A stretch of DNA of 64,000 nt, from NCBI RefSeq assembly GCF_900114165.1, contig NZ_FOSB01000002.1:62001-126000 (forward strand). The letters are read 5' to 3'. The DNA comes from Halobacillus dabanensis (GTDB taxonomy: Bacteria > Bacillota > Bacilli > Bacillales > Halobacillaceae). The translations under genes and the position numbers were made by a program. Of this stretch, positions 12,578 to 19,842 are shown in pieces (position 1 is the first letter of the stretch; every line of letters begins with the position of its first letter). The notes under the pieces were generated by a model. The model was not told the origin of the DNA. It ran no database searches and saw only the letters and a list, made by a program, of their open reading frames with translations.

Positions 12578-13357
12578 TTACGCGTTAACGGTTTCGTCTT
12601 CGATGCCTAGCTCTTGCTTGATCCAGTCGTACCCTTCTGCTTCAAGACGCTGAGAAAGTTCAGGACCACCGGATTTAACAACACGACCTTGCATCATAAC
12701 GTGTACTTTATCAGGAGTGATGTAGTTCAATAGACGTTGGTAGTGAGTGATGATCAGGCAACCGAAAGAATCATTACGCATTTCGTTGATTCCTTGTGCC
12801 ACTACTTTCAGTGCGTCGATATCAAGACCAGAATCAATTTCATCAAGAATTGCAATCGCTGGTTCAATCATCATAAGTTGAAGAATTTCATTACGTTTCT
12901 TTTCACCGCCGGAGAAACCTTCATTTAAATAACGCTGTGCCATGTTCTTATCCATATCAAGGGTATCCATTTTAGCATCCATGTCTTTGATGAATTTCAT
13001 CAATGAAATTTCATCGCCCTCTTCACGGTGTGCATTAATAGAAGAACGCAAGAAATCGGAGTTCGTTACCCCACTGATTTCACTAGGGTATTGCATAGCA
13101 AGGAACAGTCCTGCTTGTGCACGCTCGTCCACTTCCATTTCCAGTACGTTTTCACCGTCAAGCAAAACTTCCCCTTTGGTAACTTCATATTTAGGGTGAC
13201 CCATAATTGCGGAAGCCAAAGTAGATTTACCTGTTCCGTTCGGTCCCATAACAGCGTGGAATTCACCACCGTTAATAGTTAAATTTACACCTTTAAGGAT
13301 TTCTTGACCTTCTATTTCTACGTGAAGATCTTTAATTTCTAGAGTTGATCCTGCCAT
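12578..13357 (-). CDS. sufC: Fe-S assembly ATPase SufC
   Basis: 259-residue ABC-type ATPase without membrane partner. Walker A GPNGTGKST at 38-46, signature region GFSGGEKKRNEI, and Walker B with DEIDSGLD, the SufC-specific variant. Its ATP hydrolysis drives conformational change of SufB-SufD. First gene of the operon, with a ribosome binding site (CTGGAGG) before ATG 13357 and a promoter about 85 bp upstream. Confidence 0.97.
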   Translation of the reverse strand: MAGSTLEIKDLHVEIEGQEILKGVNLTINGGEFHAVMGPNGTGKSTLASAIMGHPKYEVTKGEVLLDGENVLEMEVDERAQAGLFLAMQYPSEISGVTNSDFLRSSINAHREEGDEISLMKFIKDMDAKMDTLDMDKNMAQRYLNEGFSGGEKKRNEILQLMMIEPAIAILDEIDSGLDIDALKVVAQGINEMRNDSFGCLIITHYQRLLNYITPDKVHVMMQGRVVKSGGPELSQRLEAEGYDWIKQELGIEDETVNA

Positions 13358-13417
13358 AATGTATACCTCCAGTATCTATTATTATCGAATGTCCTAGTTG
13401 AACTGAATCAAAGAACT

Positions 13418-13469
13418 ATTCTCAATTTATTCTCATTACAATCTTATATCATTTAGTATTTGTTATCAA
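13418..13469 (-). promoter_or_regulatory. suf operon promoter with two TGAGAAT direct repeats near the start site
   Basis: Minus strand TTGATA (13464-13469), 17-nt spacer, TAAGAT (13441-13446). Just downstream, covering the expected start site, are two exact TGAGAAT heptamers 11 bp apart (13429-13435 and 13418-13424). One helical turn spacing at that position is what an operator would look like; the protein that would bind is unknown. Confidence 0.55.
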
Positions 13470-13551
13470 CTTTTTCCCACCAAGCAGTAAGGAAGGTTTT
13501 TTGCATAGATGATTTACAGCTTCCAACATTTTTCAACACTATTATAACATG

Positions 13552-13585
13552 AAAAAATCAGGTGGCTAAAGGCACCTGATTTTAT
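13552..13585 (-). terminator. Terminator upstream of the suf promoter
   Basis: AAATCAGGTG and CACCTGATTT form a 10-bp stem followed by T's on the minus strand; it ends the small gene at 13600 and separates it from the suf promoter. Confidence 0.85.
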
Positions 13586-13599
13586 AATAAGTAAAAATG

Positions 13600-13752
13600 T
13601 TATCTATGCAATTGACGGTCAACCTGGGCAATCATCTTCTGACTCTGTTCGAATTCACGTTGGCGTTTTTCCTCTACTTTTAATCGTGTATCCAACTTTC
13701 TGCTGTATTCCGCATAACTCATATTATGCGCTTGGTGCATGGCTTTCTCCAT
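13600..13752 (-). CDS. Small charged protein of unknown function (50 residues, possibly 62)
   Basis: Minus-strand frame from ATG 13752 encodes MEKAMHQAHNMSYAEYSRKL and continues as a Lys/Glu/Gln-rich, probably helical tail ending VDRQLHR, then TAA and a strong terminator. I saw no good ribosome binding site before ATG 13752. Reading the same frame upstream gives S-D-H-L-D-L-N-Y-T-A-D before it, which looks like natural protein; an ATT codon at 13788 stands 10 nt after AAAGGG and could be a rare start (62 residues). I do not recognise the family. Its place between yurZ and sufC is a region with no counterpart I know in B. subtilis. Confidence 0.5.
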   Translation of the reverse strand: MEKAMHQAHNMSYAEYSRKLDTRLKVEEKRQREFEQSQKMIAQVDRQLHR

Positions 13753-13965
13753 ATCAGCAGTATAATTCAAATCCAGATGGTCACTAATAACAAATCAACC
13801 CTTTCAGATTATTTTCACAATTTAGGATACCACAGGTTTCCCTCCAGAAAAAATCCCTTAATGCATCAAATGTAGTTATCATGGTCCATCCATTCTAATG
13901 TAAGCGTTTGTATCAATTACACATGTAGAATACATCTCTTTTTCTTTAATTTTCAAACAATTCAA

Positions 13966-14331
13966 TCAGTTGATGTTTGTTGTTAGATCGGTATATGCAT
14001 CTTGGACAAGGGTGACTGCCTGACTTAGAGCGGCTCCTCCCCCAAAAGCTGTCGCTACTCCACAAGCTTCCAGGATTTCTTTTTCTGTTGCTCCTTGGTC
14101 TACACAACCCTTTGTATGATAAATCATGCAATATTCATCTTGTGCAACAATACTGATTCCAAGAGCCATCAATTGCTTATCTTTCTCTGAAATTTCCCCC
14201 GCTTTAAAACATTCCTCCGTAAACTCATTGAATTTGTGAGCCACTTCTGGCATGTGTTCAGTAAAAGCTCCCATTCCTTCTTTAAAATCATGCAAATAAT
14301 TCTGCGTCCATGTCATATTTTGCTCATGCAT
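13966..14331 (-). CDS. yurZ: Carboxymuconolactone decarboxylase/AhpD-like protein YurZ
   Basis: 121 residues of the CMD/AhpD fold. The usual redox motif region reads D-E-Y-C-M-I-Y-H, with a single cysteine (where AhpD has Cys-x-x-Cys) and the conserved histidine, and a second cysteine in [14 protein letters not shown]. Members are small oligomeric peroxidase or decarboxylase-like proteins; the function of YurZ is unknown. It lies next to sufC as in B. subtilis. ATG 14331 has GGGAGG upstream. With one Cys in the motif, AhpD-type disulfide chemistry is unlikely unless another Cys takes part. Confidence 0.85.
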   Translation of the reverse strand: MHEQNMTWTQNYLHDFKEGMGAFTEHMPEVAHKFNEFTEECFKAGEISEKDKQLMALGISIVAQDEYCMIYHTKGCVDQGATEKEILEACGVATAFGGGAALSQAVTLVQDAYTDLTTNIN

Positions 14332-14347
14332 CTCTCGAACCTCCCAA

Positions 14348-14392
14348 TAAAAATAAGTGACTGCAGTTAGTATAAACCACAGTCACTCTTTT
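14348..14392 (-). terminator. Terminator of metNPQ
   Basis: Minus strand AGTGACTGTGG and CTGCAGTCACT pair, followed by TATTTTTATT, 7 bp after metQ. Confidence 0.85.
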
Positions 14393-14398
14393 TATCCT

Positions 14399-15253
14399 TT
14401 ATTCAGATTCCCCGGATACTGGTACTACAGCACCATCGTATTCTTCTTTAATAAAGTTTTGAATTTCTTCAGAACGCAGGACCTCCACCAGCTTGTTGAG
14501 TGCCTCATTATCTTCATCTTTACTTTGAGCTGCTACTACATTCACATAAGGGGAATTAGTACCCTCAAGAATAATTGCATCCTCTTTTGGTACAAGGCCT
14601 GCTTCAATAGCATAATTCGTATTAATAGCTACAAGTACATTTTCTTCACGCTTATAAACTTCTGGAAGACCTGCAGCATCAACACCTGTATCAAATTCGA
14701 TGTTTTTAGGGTTTTCAACGATATCATCTACTGTGGCTTCTACTTTTTCAACACTCTCATCCAAGGTAATCAATCCTTCTTTTTCTAATAAGGAAAGAAC
14801 ACGGCCATGAGTAGAAACAGAACGGCTCATAACAAGTGTCGTACCTTCTTCAATATCCTCAAGATTATCATATTTTTGAGAGTAAACACCGATCGGTTCA
14901 ATATGAATACCACCAAGGTTTACAAAATCATATCCATTCTCTTCTTCTTGTACTTCTAAATAAGGAATGGTTTGGAAATAGTTTGCATCTATTCGACCTT
15001 CAGACAAATCTTTGTTAGGTAAAATGTAGTCTTGATACTCCTCAATCGTTAGTGTAATACCTTCTTCCTCAAGAAGTGGCTTTGCTTCCTCCAAAACTTC
15101 GGCGTGAGGTACGCTAGTTGCACCCACTTTAATTTCAGAGCTTTCTTCACCGCCCTCTTCTTCAGAACCTGAAGTATCATTTTCAGATGAACCACATGCA
15201 GCAAGTACAAGGACAAATAATAAGGCAAGTGCGCCTGTCCATATTTTTTTCAT
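14399..15253 (-). CDS. metQ: Methionine ABC transporter substrate-binding lipoprotein MetQ
   Basis: 284 residues with an N-terminal lipoprotein signal ending in LVLAAC (lipid-modified Cys20), an acidic Ser/Glu linker typical of halophile surface proteins, then the NLPA/MetQ domain. It captures D- and L-methionine outside the membrane and delivers it to MetP. Third gene of metN-metP-metQ, 29 bp after metP. Controlled by the SAM riboswitch upstream of metN. Confidence 0.95.
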   Translation of the reverse strand: MKKIWTGALALLFVLVLAACGSSENDTSGSEEEGGEESSEIKVGATSVPHAEVLEEAKPLLEEEGITLTIEEYQDYILPNKDLSEGRIDANYFQTIPYLEVQEEENGYDFVNLGGIHIEPIGVYSQKYDNLEDIEEGTTLVMSRSVSTHGRVLSLLEKEGLITLDESVEKVEATVDDIVENPKNIEFDTGVDAAGLPEVYKREENVLVAINTNYAIEAGLVPKEDAIILEGTNSPYVNVVAAQSKDEDNEALNKLVEVLRSEEIQNFIKEEYDGAVVPVSGESE

Positions 15254-15282
15254 TTGATAACCTCTCCCTTAAAACTATATTT

Positions 15283-15951
15283 TTATCTTTTATCCAATTT
15301 ACGGGTTACTAAATCTCCGATGAATTGGAAAATAAACACAATGATAATTATGAGTATGGTGCACATAAACACTACATCCCAATTACTACGCTGGAATCCA
15401 TAAAAATAAGCAAAGTCACCTAAACCACCAGCTCCAATCGCACCTGCAACAGCAGTATACCCAATCAAAGCGATGGCCGTTACTGTAATGCCTGAGATAA
15501 GAGCAGGCATGGATTCTGGAAGTAATACTTTGAAAACAATCGTGGAATATTTGGACCCCATCGATTTCGCCGCTTCCACAACCCCTTTATCTACTTCCTT
15601 CAAAGCAATCTCAACTAAACGAGCGTAAAAAGGTGCTCCGCCAATGATTAGCGCAGGTAACGCAGCATTAGGCCCACGAATTGTTCCCATTAAGAAATCA
15701 GTAAACGGGAATAATAACAAAATTAATATAATGAATGGAATGGCACGGAACACATTGACTAAAGATGCAGTAATCATGTTCAAAATTTTACTTTGCCAAA
15801 GTCCTCCCGGGCCGGATAAAAACAGAAGCAAACCCAAGAGAAGACCAATAATGAATGTGCCCGCTACGGAAATCAACGTCATGTACAACGTTTCATTTGT
15901 AGCTGTAACCATATCCTCCATGCTCACATTAGGAAACCATTGATTAAGCAT
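15283..15951 (-). CDS. metP: Methionine ABC transporter permease MetP
   Basis: 222 residues, five to six membrane segments, with the permease EAA loop E-A-A-K-S-M-G-S-K-Y in the C-terminal half that contacts the MetN ATPase. Typical of MetI/MetP. The start overlaps the end of metN by 8 bp. Confidence 0.95.
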   Translation of the reverse strand: MLNQWFPNVSMEDMVTATNETLYMTLISVAGTFIIGLLLGLLLFLSGPGGLWQSKILNMITASLVNVFRAIPFIILILLLFPFTDFLMGTIRGPNAALPALIIGGAPFYARLVEIALKEVDKGVVEAAKSMGSKYSTIVFKVLLPESMPALISGITVTAIALIGYTAVAGAIGAGGLGDFAYFYGFQRSNWDVVFMCTILIIIIVFIFQFIGDLVTRKLDKR

Positions 15952-16969
15952 TAGGGTTCACCTCCACTTCTACTGATGTGGATCGAATATACTGGATTGC
16001 CCGCTCTATTTCATCCTGTTCTCCTTCAAATTGGACATACATTGTACCGTATGCCCCTTTTTGAGTTTGGGTTATTTTCCCATGAAGGATATTGACATCA
16101 AGGGTGAATTTTCGTGAAATCTCACTAATCAACGCTTGATTTGTACTCTCCCCCACAAAGTGTAAACGGATGATTTCACCTGCTTGATAATTGTCCTTAA
16201 TGAGTTTCATTGATGTCTCTTTCTCAGGATCTCCCATCACTTGGTCGACGAATTTCTTGGTTACTTGCCTTTGGGGATGGAGAAAGACGTCCAGTACATC
16301 TCCTTGCTCTACAATCTTCCCTTGCTCCATGACTGCAACTTGATGGCAAATTTTGCGGATCACATGCATTTCATGGGTGATTAATACGATAGTCAACCCT
16401 AGTTTTTCATTAATATCTACAAGCAGGTCTAAAATAGAATCCGTGGTTTCAGGGTCTAAAGCTGAGGTAGCTTCATCACACAGTAATACTTTTGGATTAT
16501 TAGCAAGCGCTCTTGCGATTCCTACTCTCTGCTTTTGTCCACCACTCAACTGAGAAGGATAGGAACCTCCCCGCCCCTTTAGACCAACAAGTTCAATTAA
16601 ATCGTCGACCCGTTTTCGTCGTTCTGCTTTTGGTACCCCCGCAATTTCCAGAGGAAAAGCGATATTGTCATGGACCGTTCGAGACCAAAGTAAATTAAAA
16701 TGCTGAAAAATCATGCCGATTTCCTGCCTCGCGAGTCTTAGCTTTCCCTTGCTTAAAGAAGTGAAGTCCTGATCATCGATCCTGATACTACCTTCTGTAG
16801 GGTCTTCCAAACGGTTAAGAAGACGAATGAATGTACTTTTACCCGCCCCACTATAACCAATTACTCCATAAATCTCACCTTTATTGATATCCAGACTTAG
16901 ATCGTCTACTGCTCGGACTTCCTGATCTTTGGTCTGGAAAATCTTCGATAATCCTTTGATTGTAATCAT
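15944..16969 (-). CDS. metN: Methionine ABC transporter ATPase MetN
   Basis: 341 residues: ABC domain with Walker A GYSGAGKST (38-46), signature LSGGQKQR and Walker B LLCDEATSALD, followed by a C-terminal NIL/ACT-like domain (about 265-341) that in known MetN proteins binds methionine and inhibits transport (trans-inhibition). Together with the upstream riboswitch this gives control at both RNA and protein level. ATG 16969 follows TTGGAGGG. Confidence 0.96.
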   Translation of the reverse strand: MITIKGLSKIFQTKDQEVRAVDDLSLDINKGEIYGVIGYSGAGKSTFIRLLNRLEDPTEGSIRIDDQDFTSLSKGKLRLARQEIGMIFQHFNLLWSRTVHDNIAFPLEIAGVPKAERRKRVDDLIELVGLKGRGGSYPSQLSGGQKQRVGIARALANNPKVLLCDEATSALDPETTDSILDLLVDINEKLGLTIVLITHEMHVIRKICHQVAVMEQGKIVEQGDVLDVFLHPQRQVTKKFVDQVMGDPEKETSMKLIKDNYQAGEIIRLHFVGESTNQALISEISRKFTLDVNILHGKITQTQKGAYGTMYVQFEGEQDEIERAIQYIRSTSVEVEVNPNA

Positions 16970-16989
16970 GCTGCATTTCCCTCCAATTC

Positions 16990-17028
16990 AAAAAACGCCA
17001 CTCTGTTAAGAGAACAGAATGGCGTTTC
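16990..17028 (-). terminator. SAM-riboswitch terminator before metN
   Basis: Minus strand AACGCCATTCTGTT and AACAGAGTGGCGTT pair (one G-T), followed by TTTTT. The segment CTGTTCTC inside it is complementary to GAGAACAG at the 3' edge of the aptamer, giving the alternative antiterminator. Confidence 0.92.
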
Positions 17029-17047
17029 ACGTTACCTTTGACCTGTT

Positions 17048-17156
17048 CTCTCATCTGCCAAAGTTCGAACTTTGCAGGAATTGGCACCTTATCAAGCATT
17101 TCACTTGCCGGTTGCCGGGCATCACAGGGCCAGTCCCTCCGCCTCTCTGGATAAGA
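17048..17156 (-). promoter_or_regulatory. SAM-I riboswitch (S box) of metNPQ
   Basis: The minus strand has CTCTTATCCAGAG, GGCGGAGGGACTGGCCC, TGATGCCCGGCAACC, AAGGTGCCAATTCCTGC and the closing GATGAGAG, i.e. all S-box consensus blocks with P1 CTCTTATC/GATGAGAG. High SAM should favour the downstream terminator and switch off methionine uptake. Confidence 0.97.
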
Positions 17157-17211
17157 GATTTTATTATGTTAAATTATTATTACTTTAATTCACTTCAGTA
17201 GCACAAAGAGA

Positions 17212-17240
17212 ATTTTAGCACCGCCCTAATTTTATGTCAA
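17212..17240 (-). promoter_or_regulatory. Sigma-A promoter of the metNPQ leader
   Basis: Minus strand TTGACA, 17-nt spacer, TAAAAT: a near-consensus promoter located between the two SAM riboswitches, so metNPQ does not depend on reading through the upstream unit. Confidence 0.8.
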
Positions 17241-17314
17241 CTAATAAATGCGAGTGTTCTGAAAAAGGAATATCTTCTGTTTTCTAGATCCCTCTACTAG
17301 TTTGGAAAAAATTC

Positions 17315-17351
17315 AAAATTAAAAAATCCCTTCAATAAAATAGAAGAGATT
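17315..17351 (-). terminator. Terminator of the upstream, gene-less SAM riboswitch unit
   Basis: Minus strand AATCTCTTC and GAAGGGATT pair over 9 bp (one T-G), followed by TTTTTAATTTT. Confidence 0.8.
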
Positions 17352-17364
17352 GCCGTTTCAACGC

Positions 17365-17476
17365 TTCTCATCTATCAAAGTCTTAGACTCCGCAGGAATT
17401 AGCACCGTACAAATAATCTGCCGGTTGCTGGGCATCACAGGGCCAGTCCCTCCGCCTCTCTGGATAAGTGAAGATG
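17365..17476 (-). promoter_or_regulatory. Second, upstream SAM-I riboswitch without a cognate gene
   Basis: The minus strand has CTTATCCAGAGAGGCGGAGG, GACTGGCCCTGTGATGCCC, AGCAACCGGCAG, CGGTGCTAATTCCTGC and closing GATGAG: a complete S box. It is followed by its own terminator and then, about 75 nt later, by the next promoter; no open frame with a ribosome binding site lies in between. Either it is a leftover of a duplicated or deleted gene, a second switch in series, or a short SAM-controlled RNA. Confidence 0.93.
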
Positions 17477-17496
17477 TCGATATGAATTTAATGGAT

Positions 17497-17526
17497 ATGT
17501 TAGCATGAGGGTGTCAAAAGCGTCAA
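17497..17526 (-). promoter_or_regulatory. Promoter of the upstream SAM riboswitch
   Basis: Minus strand TTGACG, 18-nt spacer, TAACAT; a second TTGACA lies nearby at 17512-17517. It points away from the thioredoxin-like gene at 17563. Confidence 0.5.
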
Positions 17527-17562
17527 TTGATAAATTCCACCAAAATTAAAAGGAGAATTACG

Positions 17563-17982
17563 TTGCATAAACAAGCCCCACTTTTCGAATTGCCTTATAT
17601 CAACAACTCTAACACCTATCAATTACAACAAGATCTAGGGAAAGTAATCGTTCTCACTTTTTGGGCTTCATGGTGCCCGGATTGTGGAAAAGACTTACCA
17701 AAAAAAGAGCAATTATATCAGACGATGGATCATGAGAAGGTTGTTATGATGACTGTGAATGTTACCGGACGAGAACGATCCAAAGAAGAAGCGATTCGCT
17801 ATACAAAAGAATTTTTAACCCAACCCACACTTGCTGACTATAATCGCACCATCTATGATTTGTATGAATGTGATGGTGTTCCTTCCACAATCATTATCGA
17901 CAAAGAAGGAAATATCCACGCCCAATTCGGTGATCAGGCTCCCTTTCTAGAAATAGTGAAAAAACTCGGAGAACTCATTTAG
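17563..17982 (+). CDS. Thioredoxin-like (TlpA/AhpC-TSA type) protein
   Basis: 139 residues from a TTG start at 17563 preceded by AAAAGGAG; the open frame begins earlier but without a start signal. Thioredoxin fold with redox motif W-C-P-D-C (Cys38, Cys41) after FWAS, and a cis-proline region (GVPSTIIID). Members reduce or oxidise disulfides. Unlike secreted TlpA/ResA proteins this one has no signal peptide or membrane anchor, so it should act in the cytoplasm. It is divergent from the SAM riboswitch region and convergent with yusE, another thioredoxin-like gene. Partner unknown. Confidence 0.82.
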   Translation: MHKQAPLFELPYINNSNTYQLQQDLGKVIVLTFWASWCPDCGKDLPKKEQLYQTMDHEKVVMMTVNVTGRERSKEEAIRYTKEFLTQPTLADYNRTIYDLYECDGVPSTIIIDKEGNIHAQFGDQAPFLEIVKKLGELI

Positions 17983-17986
17983 CAAA

Positions 17987-18030
17987 AATTAAAAAAACAT
18001 GGGGGAGATAATCCCTCATGTTTATAAATA
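17987..18030. terminator. Bidirectional terminator between the thioredoxin-like gene and yusE
   Basis: AAACATGGGGGA and TCCCTCATGTTT pair, flanked by A's on the left (T-tract on the minus strand) and a weaker AT tract on the right. Confidence 0.7.
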
Positions 18031-18092
18031 TAATACACGTAAATCTAACTATTACTTACAGTTTTTTCGTCATTACCCAGGAAATTTTTTGT

Positions 18093-18404
18093 TTATTTTA
18101 CAAAGTTCCCTAACTCTTCATACATGTGAGAAACAGAATGAAAAGCATAGATCTTTTTCTCCACTATTCCTTGTTTTGTCACAAGAAGACACGGAACACT
18201 TTTAATCTGGTACCTTTCCATAAGGGAAGGATGAAGAGAAGCATTCCACTCCAGGAAAACTTCCTGTTCAACAACAGCTTCCAATGTCTGAAGCATTCGC
18301 CTAGCTAAATGACATGTACCACAAAAAGGACTATGAATAAAAGAGAGAACAGTATCTTGTGACCGTAAAGTTCTTTCTACCTCAGACACTTCTATCTCTT
18401 GCAC
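18093..18404 (-). CDS. yusE: Thioredoxin-like protein YusE
   Basis: 103 residues with redox motif F-C-G-T-C-H (Cys28, Cys31) and cis-Pro region KSVPCLLV, which carries an additional Cys. Small cytoplasmic thioredoxin-family protein. Downstream of yusF by 10 bp and in the same order as B. subtilis. No specific substrate is known. Confidence 0.82.
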   Translation of the reverse strand: MQEIEVSEVERTLRSQDTVLSFIHSPFCGTCHLARRMLQTLEAVVEQEVFLEWNASLHPSLMERYQIKSVPCLLVTKQGIVEKKIYAFHSVSHMYEELGNFVK

Positions 18405-18414
18405 GAGAATCCTC

Positions 18415-18768
18415 CTAAATTAAATAGATCGACTTTACAATAAAATGCCTGCTGAGTAATGCTCTTGCCAGTTCAGGCTCAGGTGTTGCAGCCACTTCTC
18501 TGAAAGCTTTATCAATGTATATATGCTCTGCATGAGGTAACTCTTCGGTCAGTTGTTTTCGAATTTTGTAGCCTGAATCATCTTCATCTACGAGGATATA
18601 CACCGTTCTATCATCCAGATTATGGTCAAAAATCATTTCTTCCATCCGCTCAAGACCCAGTGTCCCATAAGTACATATGATTTCTATCTCCTCGTCTAAT
18701 ACCTTGACTAACTTTTTCTTATCTGTGATACCTTCAACTATGACAATGCGTTCTCCATCCACCTTCAT
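18415..18768 (-). CDS. yusF: Toprim domain protein YusF
   Basis: 117 residues with a lone Toprim fold: the conserved glutamate in IVIVEGITDKKKL near the N-terminus and the D-x-D motif in YILVDEDDSGYKIR. Toprim domains bind metal and act in primases, topoisomerases and the RNase M5 family; YusF has no other domain and no defined function. ATG 18768 is used here; a GTG at 18762 has better spacing from TAGGTGAT and may be the true start. Forms a pair with yusE. Confidence 0.8.
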   Translation of the reverse strand: MKVDGERIVIVEGITDKKKLVKVLDEEIEIICTYGTLGLERMEEMIFDHNLDDRTVYILVDEDDSGYKIRKQLTEELPHAEHIYIDKAFREVAATPEPELARALLSRHFIVKSIYLI

Positions 18769-18897
18769 CACCTACTATATAGAAACAGACCATACCCCTT
18801 GAGGCATGGCCTGAACATGATTAAGATCAAACGTGATCATGTCAGACAAGGAACCCTGTGTAGCCCTGCCTGTACAATAGTTCTAAAACATTATCAC

Positions 18898-19281
18898 TCA
18901 GTCTTCGTTTATCATTGCTTCATATTCTTCAGGACTCATCAAGTTATCCACCTGAGCATTATCACTAGGTTCTACAACGACCATCCACGCTTTATCATAA
19001 GGAGACTCGTTCACGAATTCTGGGCTATCTTCCAGTTCTTCGTTTACTTCTACTACTTTTCCGCTCAGCGGAGCATAAAGCTCAGATACCGTTTTAACAG
19101 ATTCTACGCTACCAAATGGCTCATCTGCTTCTATTTCATCCCCAACTTCTGGTAACTCTACGAATACAATGTCACCTAATTCAGATTGAGCAAAGTCAGT
19201 AATTCCAACTCTTACTTTCTCTCCCTCATTTTTAACCCATTCATGTTCTTCCGAGTAACGCAAGTCTTTTGGTAAGCTCAT
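18898..19281 (-). CDS. gcvH: Glycine cleavage system H protein
   Basis: 127 residues with the lipoylation site Lys63 in [11 protein letters not shown]. Lipoyl-GcvH shuttles intermediates of glycine cleavage and, in Bacillus, is also the obligatory donor from which the amidotransferase LipL moves lipoate to the 2-oxoacid dehydrogenases. No gcvT or gcvP is adjacent, consistent with the second role and with B. subtilis gene order. Confidence 0.96.
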   Translation of the reverse strand: MSLPKDLRYSEEHEWVKNEGEKVRVGITDFAQSELGDIVFVELPEVGDEIEADEPFGSVESVKTVSELYAPLSGKVVEVNEELEDSPEFVNESPYDKAWMVVVEPSDNAQVDNLMSPEEYEAMINED

Positions 19282-19363
19282 CTAAAAAACCTCCACAATA
19301 GTAGTTATAGTTTAACAGCAATCTAAACATAAAAGCTCATAGCTTTTATTTCCAATGTTCTGC

Positions 19364-19723
19364 TCAGGAAACCCAGACCTTCTCATATTCCTCTTCTTTG
19401 AAACCGACCGTTGTTGTCGTGCCGTCTGTCAACAAAGGCCGCTTAATGAGCATTCCGTCTGAGGCTAGCCATTGAATCATTTCCGTTTCATTTGCTTCTT
19501 TTAGCTTTTCCTTCATATTCAACTCTCTATACTTCTTCCCACTCGTATTGAAGAATTTTTTTGCTGGTTTATCACTGGAAGCAATTAAATCCTTCAACTG
19601 ATCTTCAGAAGGGGGATCGTTCACGATATGTATTGATTTGTACTCCAGCCCTTTTTCATCCAACCATTTTTTCGCCTTTTTACATGTCCCACAGTTCGGG
19701 TACCAATAGAAGGTTAAAGACAT
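19364..19723 (-). CDS. yusI: ArsC/Spx-family protein YusI
   Basis: 119 residues from ATG 19723 (AAGGAGGAGG upstream; the longer frame has no signal). N-terminus F-Y-W-Y-P-N-C-G-T-C-K-K (Cys11-x-x-Cys14) and conserved KRPLLTDG, as in the arsenate reductase-related ArsC/Spx family. The Cys-x-x-Cys motif is Spx-like, but the gene is far from yjbD/spx context and matches YusI by position next to gcvH. Whether it binds RNA polymerase like Spx or acts as a reductase is unknown. Confidence 0.83.
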   Translation of the reverse strand: MSLTFYWYPNCGTCKKAKKWLDEKGLEYKSIHIVNDPPSEDQLKDLIASSDKPAKKFFNTSGKKYRELNMKEKLKEANETEMIQWLASDGMLIKRPLLTDGTTTTVGFKEEEYEKVWVS

Positions 19724-19842
19724 ATATTCCTCCTCCTTCCACCTTATTGTTTTATATTTTATCATAATGAAGCCAAATATTTCATTCATTTCTATGATTG
19801 TCTATAAAATGTAATTACCCACACCTCACTCTAACACACTAT

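Noticed and set aside
16881-17099. Open frame over the SAM riboswitch
   Set aside because: It is a structured RNA leader, not coding.
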